Origin: Chryseobacterium gleum
GTDB lineage: Bacteria > Bacteroidota > Bacteroidia > Flavobacteriales_D > Crocinitomicaceae
NCBI GenBank assembly: GCA_943326315.2
Contig: CALPSU020000141.1
Coordinates: 1 to 6,643 of the forward strand
Length of the DNA: 6,643 nucleotides
Direction of reading: 5' to 3'
In this document: positions 1 to 6,206 of the stretch, piece by piece
Layout of the letters: every line of letters starts with the position of its first letter
Numbering within the stretch: the stretch's first letter is position 1
The notes under the pieces: model-generated
Seen by the model: only the letters and a program-made list of their open reading frames with translations
Databases searched by the model: none
What the model was told of the DNA's origin: nothing
Position numbers and translations under genes: made by a program

Positions 1-2
1 AC

Positions 3-2489
3 ATGAAAATTTTTTTGGTCATACTATTTATTTACTCTGCCACGATATCATACTCTCAAGCAATTAAAGGTAAGATCCTTAATGATCAGGGAAATGCAAT
101 CTCATTTGTTACTGTTAGAATTGATAGAACGGCTTATGAGACAGTTTCAAATTCAACTGGAAACTATCAATTAGAGATTAAAAAAGGTATAAATATCTTA
201 ATTTTTTCAGCGAATGGATATGAAAATGTTATAGACACAGTTAATATAACTGAATCTTTAACAACTAAAAATATTAATTTAAAAGCTACATTTCTTTCCA
301 AAATACAAAATAAGATAAGTGGGGAAGAAATCATGAAAAATGCTATAGATAAAAGAAACTACTTTCAAGATTTTCTTTCTGAGTATTCATGCGACACATA
401 TTGTTTTACTTCACTTAAAAAAGAAAATAAGGATAGTATTTCTAAAGAAAGAATAATAGGTAAAAATAAATTAAAAATTATTGAGTGGAAAGCAAAAACT
501 GCGTTTAAAAGTCACGCTAATTTTAGAGATGAGTTTTATGCAGTAAATGATTTCAGCAATGATCTTAATATACAAAGTTATAATTATTCAGCAGCAGCAC
601 TAAACTTAAATATAGGTGACAATAATGTAAGTCAAATGCCTAAAGGTGGAATAAATTCTAGTCCATATTTATTTGTAAATGGAATTAAAGATATCCATTT
701 TTCGATTTTTGATAATACAATCGTATCTTCAAAATTGACTCAAAACCCACTTGTTTCTCCGTTAGCTTATAATTCTTTGTTATTTTATGATTTTTCTTTA
801 AAATCTTCCTTCAAAGATTCCTTAGATCAATTGATTTATGAAATTGAAGTAAATCCAAAATATGATTTTGAAGCACTTTTCAATGGGGTTATCTTTATCA
901 GAGACAAGAGTTGGGAAGTTGTATCTTACAATTTAGGAATCAATCCCGAAGTATTACTATTTTTTAAAGAAATTAGAATCATCTGCAATTATGAAAAAAT
1001 GGGCGAACGATTAGTTCCAGTTCGAAGAGAATTTAATTATATAATAAAAGAAGGAGCTTCAACTTTGAACGGAATGATTCGAATTTATCAAAAAGAATAT
1101 TCCTTCACTAAAACAGAAGAATCCCAAAAATATTGGCTAGAAACTGGAGTTTACGATAAAAATGCTTTTGATAAAGGAGCAATTTATTGGAATGAAAAAA
1201 GACCATATATTTTAAAAGATTATGAAAAAGATTTTATTCACGATCAAGATAGTGTTATAAGTTATCATAAAACAGATGAATATTTAAGAAAAAATGATAG
1301 TGTTAGAAATCAAGTAAGTCTTTTTTCTGCTTTATTTTTTGGATTATCTCATGTTAATGCATTCAAAAAATTTGAATTTTCTACAAATCCTTTATCAACA
1401 CAATTAATTCCTTTTGGAGTTGGTGGATTTAGGTATAATTTCTATTGCAATATTCAAAAGGAGTTTAAAAATGGGAAAAAAATATTTTTGAAGCCTCTAA
1501 TCGATTATGGGTTTTATAATACAGATTTAAAAGGTTCTTTTGAAACATCTTTTTTATTTAATCGTGAAAACTTTTCCAAAATTGGAATTCAAGTAGGTGA
1601 ATTATATGAATATGTAAACAATACTCAAAATTTAATAAATCTATATGTTCCAACCAATAGGGTTAGAAATCAGAAAGTTGAATTGAATTATTCACGTGAA
1701 TTAGTGAACGGATTATATGTGAAATCTTCTCTACTATTTTCTAATCGACAATCTATCGATAATATTAAATATCCGGATTGGATGCAACTTTTTGGTCCAA
1801 TTAAAAAGCCTCAAAGTTTTAAACGCTATAAAGTTTTCCTTCTTTCATTTGATTTTGAATACCATTTTCAGCAAAAATATGTGTTCAAGAACAAGCAGAA
1901 AATTGTTTATGATTCTCGTTGGCCGACGTTATATTTGAATTACACAAAAGGAATTCCAGATGTATTTCATTCAAAATCTAATTTTGATTTAGTAGAATTT
2001 AAAGTACAAGATAATATAAATTTAAACTCACTAGGCGCTATACAATTAAGTTTTTTGTCTGGACTGTATCTTCAAAAAAATAGTATTCAATTAATTGAAA
2101 ATAAATATTTTAGACCTTCTGATCTTTTGTATTTTTCAAATCCAACCACGAGTTTACAGTTTTTGGATACAGCAATAAATACCTCCAATGCATACCTGCA
2201 ATTTAATGTTATCCATCATTTCAAAGGGTTTTTTCTGAATAAAATTTTCCTAATAAATAAACTTAAATTAGAAGAGGCAATCGGTGGTAGTATATTATCG
2301 ATTCCAAACTCTGATTTCTTCCAAGTAGAGTTTTTTATAGGTGTTGAACGAAGGTTTAGAATTCGAAAAGAAATTTTTAAATTTGGACTTTATGCTGTCT
2401 CAAAAGACAAAGGGCATTTAAAAAATATGGTATTGTTTAAATTAGGTTTCAATCCATTTAATAGTTCAACGGATAAGTGGGATTATTGA
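3..2489 (+). CDS. Exported carboxypeptidase-regulatory-like + DUF5686 protein, first tandem paralog
   Basis: 828 residues. Residues 1-18 form a signal peptide (Lys2, hydrophobic core, likely cleavage after Ser18 before Gln19). Residues about 20-95 fit a CarboxypepD_reg-like beta-sandwich: GKILNDQGNAISFVTVRI, then a TVSNSTGNYQLEIKKG turn. From about 105 to the end it matches the DUF5686 pattern, including YSCDTYC at 128-134. From about residue 465 the sequence becomes alternating polar/aromatic strands with Gly/Tyr turns and ends in Tyr, as outer-membrane beta-barrels do; outer-membrane location is therefore inferred. No enzymatic role is known for the family, and I assign none. The start gives a textbook signal peptide, but only two bases lie upstream, so promoter and RBS are outside the window. 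It is followed after 18 nt by a paralog, probably in one operon. Compared with the paralog, the linker after the N-terminal domain is about 7 residues shorter. Family assignment is firm; function is unknown. Confidence 0.88.
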   Translation: MKIFLVILFIYSATISYSQAIKGKILNDQGNAISFVTVRIDRTAYETVSNSTGNYQLEIKKGINILIFSANGYENVIDTVNITESLTTKNINLKATFLSKIQNKISGEEIMKNAIDKRNYFQDFLSEYSCDTYCFTSLKKENKDSISKERIIGKNKLKIIEWKAKTAFKSHANFRDEFYAVNDFSNDLNIQSYNYSAAALNLNIGDNNVSQMPKGGINSSPYLFVNGIKDIHFSIFDNTIVSSKLTQNPLVSPLAYNSLLFYDFSLKSSFKDSLDQLIYEIEVNPKYDFEALFNGVIFIRDKSWEVVSYNLGINPEVLLFFKEIRIICNYEKMGERLVPVRREFNYIIKEGASTLNGMIRIYQKEYSFTKTEESQKYWLETGVYDKNAFDKGAIYWNEKRPYILKDYEKDFIHDQDSVISYHKTDEYLRKNDSVRNQVSLFSALFFGLSHVNAFKKFEFSTNPLSTQLIPFGVGGFRYNFYCNIQKEFKNGKKIFLKPLIDYGFYNTDLKGSFETSFLFNRENFSKIGIQVGELYEYVNNTQNLINLYVPTNRVRNQKVELNYSRELVNGLYVKSSLLFSNRQSIDNIKYPDWMQLFGPIKKPQSFKRYKVFLLSFDFEYHFQQKYVFKNKQKIVYDSRWPTLYLNYTKGIPDVFHSKSNFDLVEFKVQDNINLNSLGAIQLSFLSGLYLQKNSIQLIENKYFRPSDLLYFSNPTTSLQFLDTAINTSNAYLQFNVIHHFKGFFLNKIFLINKLKLEEAIGGSILSIPNSDFFQVEFFIGVERRFRIRKEIFKFGLYAVSKDKGHLKNMVLFKLGFNPFNSSTDKWDY

Positions 2490-2507
2490 AAACTTCAATT
2501 TTTTAAT

Positions 2508-5018
2508 ATGAATAAATTTTTAGTTTTTATTATCATTTGTATTACATCTAAAACTTTTTCTCAAGTATTAACTGGAAAAATTACAGATAGTCAAGGAATA
2601 GAAATCCCTTTTACAACAGTTAGAATTGAAAATACTGGATATGGAACAGTTTCAAATGCAGGAGGAAATTATCAATTGGAAGTCAAAAAAGGGATAATAA
2701 TTCTTAGATATTCTCAAACAGGATATGAAAGTTTTATCGACACCATTGAGATAATAAATAAAACCACTATCCATAATATTACGCTTACAGAAATACCTAA
2801 TGAAATTGCAGAGATTATTGTTATACCAACTTCAGCAAAAGAAAAAGGCAAAGAAATAATGAAGCAAGTTATCGATAAAAGAGAATTTTTTCAAAATTTA
2901 CTTTCTGAATATTCTTGCGATACGTATTGCTTTTCTACATTAGAAAAAGAAAAAAGGGATAGTTTATTTAAAGAATTAGTAATTGGAAAAGAAAAATTAA
3001 ATATCATTGAATGGAGAGCGAAGACTTCATATAAAAAGACAAATAATTTTAAAGACGAGTTTTATGCATTTAATGATTTTTCAGATCCTAGTAAACAATC
3101 TAATTTTAGTAATGTTGCCTATGATAATCAAGGAGCTTTGGGCGAAAATATTAGTTTAGCTCCAACTTCACGTGTAAATTCAAATCCATATTTGTTTATT
3201 AATGGAATAAAAGATGCACATTTTTCTATTTTTGATAATTCCATATATTCACCAAAATTAACTGAAAACCCTTTGGTTTCACCCTTAGCTTACAACGCGT
3301 TTATATATTATAATTTTTACCTTGAGAAAACTTTTTTTGACTCGCTAAATCAAATGATTTATGAAATCAAATTGAAGCCGAAATTTTCTTACGAAGCTTT
3401 ATTTGAAGGAAGTATATTTATAAAAGATAATAGTTGGGAAGTAATTTCGTATGATTTAGCAATTAATCCAGGAGCTTTATTGTTTTTTAAAGACATAAGA
3501 ATTATTACGGATTATAAGAAAAATGGAGAGAGATTGGTACCAGTAAGAAGAGAGTTTGTCTATACAATCAAAGAAGAAAAGACACTTATTAACGGGATGA
3601 TTCGTGTGATACATTCTGATTATTCTTTTGATTTAGAAGATAATAAATCAAAATATTGGTTAGAGACTGCAACTTTTACAAAGGATGCTTTTGACAAAGA
3701 TTCAACGTATTGGAATCAAAAGCGACCATTCACTTTAAAAGATTTTGAAAAAACATTTATTCATGAACAAGACAGTATTATTCGTTACCATGAAACGGAT
3801 GAATATTTAAGAAAAAACGATAGCATTCGAAATAAAATTGGGTTTTTAAATGTTTTTTTTCAAGGTGTTTCACATGTTAATTCTTTTAAAAAGTATCAAA
3901 TAGATTTTTTACCTATAATTGCTCAAATTATTCCTTTTGGTGTAGGTGGATTTAGGTATCGTTTTGGATTAGGATATCAGAAAGAATTTAAAAATCAAAA
4001 AATAATTTATGTCAATCCTATGATTGATTATGGATTTTTGAATAAGGATGTAAAAGGTTCTTTCGAAGGATCTTTTATGTATAATCCATTAAACTTTTCA
4101 AAAATTGGCTTTCAAGTTGGTGACGTTTATGACAATGTTAGTGGTACACAAAATGTGATGAATCTTTTTATTCCAAAAAATAAAATTAGAAATCAAAAAA
4201 TAGAATTAAATTTTTCGAGAGAGTTACTTAATGGATTATTTTTTAAATCATCACTTTTATATTCCGATAGAAGATCTATAGATAAAATGCAATATCCAGG
4301 ATGGATTAATAATTTTGACACCCTAAATCCAAACCAAACTTTTTATTTTGAACGTTATCGAATTCTGTTTAGCACTTTTGAATTTGAATACCATATTAAG
4401 TCTAAATACATGATTAAAAAAGGTAAAAAAATCGTGTATGGATCACCTTGGCCAACGCTTAATTTAACCTATAAAAAGGGTATCCCAAATATTTTTCAAT
4501 CTAATTCTAATTTTGATTTTGTTGAATTAAAAATTCTTGATGATATTAATTTTAAATCTTTTGGGACAGCTAGATTGACTTTCATTGCAGGGACTTATTT
4601 ACAAAAAAAGGAACTTAGAGAAATTGAATATAAATATTTTAGGCCATCTGATATTAGTTGGTTTTCTGACCCAACAAATACACTTCAATTGTTAGATACT
4701 TCAATGCGAACACCAAATGCATATATTCAATTAAACGCGATACATCATTTCAATGGATTTTTTCTAAATAAAATATGGGGTATAAATAGATTAAAATTAG
4801 AAGAATCAATTGGGGGAAGTTTTTTAATGGTTCCGGCATCTAATTTTGTTCAAGCTGAATTTTACTTTGGTGTTGAAAAAAAGATTAGAATTATGAAAGA
4901 AATTATGAAACTCGGTTTTTACTTTGTTACGAGTGAAAATAATTCCTTCGGTCCAAAATATCATCTAAAATTTGGAATTAATCCCTTCAATAATTTCACC
5001 AATAAGTGGCAATATTAA
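2508..5018 (+). CDS. Exported carboxypeptidase-regulatory-like + DUF5686 protein, second tandem paralog
   Basis: 836 residues, colinear with the upstream gene and, by eye, identical at more than half of positions in most blocks (for example SEYSCDTYCF, NPLVSPLAYN, HETDEYLRKNDS, PFGVGGFRY). Residues 1-18 are a signal peptide with probable cleavage after Ser18. Cys11 sits in it, but Ile at the preceding position argues against a lipobox. Residues 20-95 are the CarboxypepD_reg-like domain, followed by an EIAEIIVIP strand (99-107) like the EVVV strand often seen after this domain. DUF5686 follows, and from about residue 470 a beta-barrel-like C-terminus ends in Tyr. After signal cleavage the only cysteines are Cys137 and Cys141. 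The gene starts 18 nt after the upstream stop with no visible promoter between them, so co-transcription is likely. It converges on the fic-like gene 41 nt downstream. Outer-membrane placement is inference; the molecular function is unknown. Confidence 0.88.
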   Translation: MNKFLVFIIICITSKTFSQVLTGKITDSQGIEIPFTTVRIENTGYGTVSNAGGNYQLEVKKGIIILRYSQTGYESFIDTIEIINKTTIHNITLTEIPNEIAEIIVIPTSAKEKGKEIMKQVIDKREFFQNLLSEYSCDTYCFSTLEKEKRDSLFKELVIGKEKLNIIEWRAKTSYKKTNNFKDEFYAFNDFSDPSKQSNFSNVAYDNQGALGENISLAPTSRVNSNPYLFINGIKDAHFSIFDNSIYSPKLTENPLVSPLAYNAFIYYNFYLEKTFFDSLNQMIYEIKLKPKFSYEALFEGSIFIKDNSWEVISYDLAINPGALLFFKDIRIITDYKKNGERLVPVRREFVYTIKEEKTLINGMIRVIHSDYSFDLEDNKSKYWLETATFTKDAFDKDSTYWNQKRPFTLKDFEKTFIHEQDSIIRYHETDEYLRKNDSIRNKIGFLNVFFQGVSHVNSFKKYQIDFLPIIAQIIPFGVGGFRYRFGLGYQKEFKNQKIIYVNPMIDYGFLNKDVKGSFEGSFMYNPLNFSKIGFQVGDVYDNVSGTQNVMNLFIPKNKIRNQKIELNFSRELLNGLFFKSSLLYSDRRSIDKMQYPGWINNFDTLNPNQTFYFERYRILFSTFEFEYHIKSKYMIKKGKKIVYGSPWPTLNLTYKKGIPNIFQSNSNFDFVELKILDDINFKSFGTARLTFIAGTYLQKKELREIEYKYFRPSDISWFSDPTNTLQLLDTSMRTPNAYIQLNAIHHFNGFFLNKIWGINRLKLEESIGGSFLMVPASNFVQAEFYFGVEKKIRIMKEIMKLGFYFVTSENNSFGPKYHLKFGINPFNNFTNKWQY

Positions 5019-5026
5019 GTGGCAAT
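5003..5026. repeat. 11-bp direct repeat straddling the stop codon of the second DUF5686 gene
   Basis: TAAGTGGCAAT occurs at 5003-5013 and again at 5016-5026, a 13-bp period. The second copy begins with the TAA stop codon, and the first copy encodes part of the terminal K-W-Q. It looks like a short tandem duplication by replication slippage. Confidence 0.7.
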
Positions 5027-5059
5027 CTTTTTGAGTTAACATCCATTTTTGAATGATAT

Positions 5060-5977
5060 TTAGGAGAGTTTCAAATAATTATATTTTGTAACCTTATATT
5101 TTGCTTTATTCTTATCTCCAATTACACTGAATTTACCTATTTCAACTCCTTTTCTCAAATCTCTACTTGCAGAAGCAGATGATAAATCTTTAAAAATATT
5201 CATATAATCTTTTCTGGAAAATTCGGTTTTACATATCGTAGAGAAATAATCAATTCTATCCGTGTCTCTTAAAATACGAGTGTTATAATTTAGTAATTGT
5301 TGAAGAGAAGTATCTATCACACCTAATTGATATTCAATGAATAAAGTAAGATCTTTCTTTGAAAGTAAAGCTTTATATTCTTTTTGAGAGTTTGCAATTA
5401 CATTCTCAAAAGATAAAAATTCAAAAACAGGATATTCTGCATTTAAAACCAACCGCTGCCATAAACGAGCCATTCTTCCATTTCCATCCTCAAATGGCTT
5501 AATAGTTTGAATTTGATAGTGAACAACACAACTTTTTATGAACGTTAAATCATCTGAATTTTTTAGATATTCAAATAATTCATTCATTTTAGTAGTTATA
5601 GTTTTGTCTTGATTTCTATATTTTTCAGAATTTACTGAGGTTCCAGCCGTTAATTCTGAATGAATTGTTAAAAATGATTTATCAGTGCTAAATTTAATTT
5701 TTGATAATTTTTCATATATATTGGAAACATTTACAACTTCTTTAACTTCCTTTTCAACACCGACAATTATTTTATTATTTAATATTCCTTCTACCTTTTT
5801 TAAAGGTAATTTATTTCCATCTAATAATAATGTATTAAAGATACTATTTAGTCTATTTTCTTTCAAAAATGAATTTGATTGGTGTTCTAAATAATTTGCT
5901 TTAATTTCTCCAATTTTTATTGATATTGAAGTAATTAAATTTAAAATTTTAGAATTTATTTTGTAATTATTTATCAT
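5060..5977 (-). CDS. Fic-family protein with degenerate active site and C-terminal winged helix
   Basis: 305 residues, close to the usual length for stand-alone Fic proteins of this architecture. Canonical members transfer AMP (or another nucleotide moiety) from a nucleotide to a target hydroxyl. The N-terminal helices carry a counterpart of the inhibitory (S/T)xxxE(G/N) motif at 49-55, here T-L-L-L-D-G-N, so the glutamate is Asp53. The flap region lies near 106-122 (ending EKYRN). The Fic motif at 160-171 reads K-P-F-E-D-G-N-G-R-M-A-R: the phosphate-binding GNGRxxR part is intact, but the catalytic His is Lys160 (codon AAG). Residues about 250-300 look like a winged helix-turn-helix, with a recognition-helix candidate SASASRDLRKGVEIG and a wing GDKNKAKYKV. 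The ATG is preceded by a TAnnTTTG box and a 17-bp palindrome on the coding strand. The open frame is full length without frameshift, so this is not a simple pseudogene. It could be an inactive regulator or an enzyme with changed chemistry. Confidence 0.9.
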   Translation of the reverse strand: MINNYKINSKILNLITSISIKIGEIKANYLEHQSNSFLKENRLNSIFNTLLLDGNKLPLKKVEGILNNKIIVGVEKEVKEVVNVSNIYEKLSKIKFSTDKSFLTIHSELTAGTSVNSEKYRNQDKTITTKMNELFEYLKNSDDLTFIKSCVVHYQIQTIKPFEDGNGRMARLWQRLVLNAEYPVFEFLSFENVIANSQKEYKALLSKKDLTLFIEYQLGVIDTSLQQLLNYNTRILRDTDRIDYFSTICKTEFSRKDYMNIFKDLSSASASRDLRKGVEIGKFSVIGDKNKAKYKVTKYNYLKLS

Positions 5978-5987
5978 TTATAAAATC

Positions 5988-6004
5988 ATTTGATAGTATC
6001 AAAT
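5988..6004. promoter_or_regulatory. Perfect 17-bp palindrome, candidate operator of the fic-like gene
   Basis: ATTTGATA-G-TATCAAAT: two perfect 8-bp arms around one central base. The flanking pair (C5987, A6005) does not extend it. It covers the 3' half of the putative -7 box and the predicted transcription start, the position of a typical repressor site. The fic-like product carries a winged-helix-like C-terminus, so autoregulation is a plausible but unproven reading. Confidence 0.5.
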
Positions 6005-6007
6005 ATA
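6000..6007 (-). promoter_or_regulatory. Putative Bacteroidota -7 promoter box of the fic-like gene
   Basis: Read on the minus strand this is TATATTTG, an exact match to the Bacteroidota housekeeping -7 consensus TAnnTTTG, ending 22 nt before the ATG. A matching -33 TTTG is not present at the expected 19-21 nt spacing (the sequence there is ATGAAA-like), so the promoter call is moderate. It would place the transcription start near 5994-5996, giving a short leader of under 20 nt. Confidence 0.45.
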
Positions 6008-6036
6008 GGTAAATATTTATAATATTTCATTTTTAG

Positions 6037-6056
6037 ATGTAAAATTTATTTTACAT
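6037..6056. repeat. 8-bp inverted repeat with 4-nt loop at the left edge of the repeat array
   Basis: The arms are ATGTAAAA (6037-6044) and TTTTACAT (6049-6056), perfectly complementary around TTTA. It partly overlaps the first 39-bp unit. The stem is AT-only apart from one G-C pair, so it is weak as RNA. It could be a binding site or, read on the minus strand, part of the upstream region of the fic-like gene. Confidence 0.5.
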
Positions 6057-6061
6057 TTTTA

Positions 6062-6075
6062 TAAGCTGTACCTTA
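6062..6075. promoter_or_regulatory. Candidate operator dyad 1 (TAAGNTNNANCTTA)
   Basis: TAAGCTGTACCTTA. It matches the 14-bp dyad consensus with five complementary pairs (T1-A14, A2-T13, A3-T12, G4-C11, T6-A9). It is the farthest copy from the ATPase start. Confidence 0.5.
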
Positions 6076-6100
6076 TAAAATTACATTTTATGTAAAATAG

Positions 6101-6114
6101 TAAGATGTACCTTA
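6101..6114. promoter_or_regulatory. Candidate operator dyad 2 (TAAGNTNNANCTTA)
   Basis: TAAGATGTACCTTA. It has the same five complementary pairs as the other copies and starts exactly 39 bp after dyad 1. Confidence 0.5.
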
Positions 6115-6139
6115 TAAAAATGTATTTTTTACAAAATAG

Positions 6140-6153
6140 TAAGTTCTATCTTA
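6140..6153. promoter_or_regulatory. Candidate operator dyad 3 (TAAGNTNNANCTTA)
   Basis: TAAGTTCTATCTTA. The five paired positions are kept although three of the four unpaired inner bases differ from dyad 2. It starts 39 bp after dyad 2. Confidence 0.5.
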
Positions 6154-6178
6154 TAAAATTGCTATTTTTACAGAATAG

Positions 6179-6192
6179 TAAGGTAGATCTTA
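6179..6192. promoter_or_regulatory. Candidate operator dyad 4, proximal to the ATPase gene
   Basis: TAAGGTAGATCTTA. The five paired positions are kept. It starts 39 bp after dyad 3 and ends 14 bp before the ATPase ATG, close enough for a bound protein to block transcription or translation initiation. Confidence 0.5.
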
Positions 6193-6206
6193 TAAAAATT
6201 TGAGAT

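Larger units (their letters stand above)
6042..6197. repeat. Four tandem 39-bp repeat units upstream of the ATPase gene
   Basis: Units are 6042-6080, 6081-6119, 6120-6158 and 6159-6197, all exactly 39 bp with no gaps. The right half is best conserved: every unit has TAAG, six bases, then CTTATAAAA. The left half is T-rich with a TTTTTACA-like core and more variation; the first unit is the most diverged. Three units share AATAGTAAG at the junction of the halves. There are no spacers, so this is not a CRISPR array. No coding frame explains the period. The array ends 9 bp before the ATPase start codon. Confidence 0.85.

Noticed and set aside
2508..2561. Lipoprotein signal around Cys11 of the second DUF5686 protein
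   Set aside because: The residue before Cys11 is Ile rather than Gly, Ala or Ser, and the cysteine falls inside the hydrophobic core; a standard signal peptidase I site after Ser18 fits better.
3853..3860. Eight-T run in the second DUF5686 gene as a phase-variation tract
   Set aside because: Runs of this length are expected in such AT-rich coding sequence, and the frame is intact; there is no other sign of phase variation.
5019..5059. Bidirectional intrinsic terminator between the convergent genes
   Set aside because: The best stem is ATCcATT against AATGAT with a bulged base (5041-5056), which is short and AT-rich; no convincing terminator is visible.
5685..5894. 69-residue open frame on the plus strand
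   Set aside because: It lies wholly antisense inside the fic-like gene, whose reading frame is supported by family motifs, and its translation shows no recognisable features.
6042..6197. CRISPR array
   Set aside because: Units are directly adjacent 39-mers that diverge gradually across their length. There are no constant repeats separated by unrelated spacers and no cas genes in view.
6042..6197. Plasmid iteron origin
   Set aside because: Tandem AT-rich units resemble iterons, but no replication initiator gene is in the window and neighbouring genes look chromosomal. Kept only as an alternative reading.
6195..6202. -7 promoter box for the ATPase gene (AAAATTTG)
   Set aside because: It lacks the TA of TAnnTTTG, has no -33 element at the right spacing, and sits only 4 nt before the ATG, so it would require a leaderless transcript.
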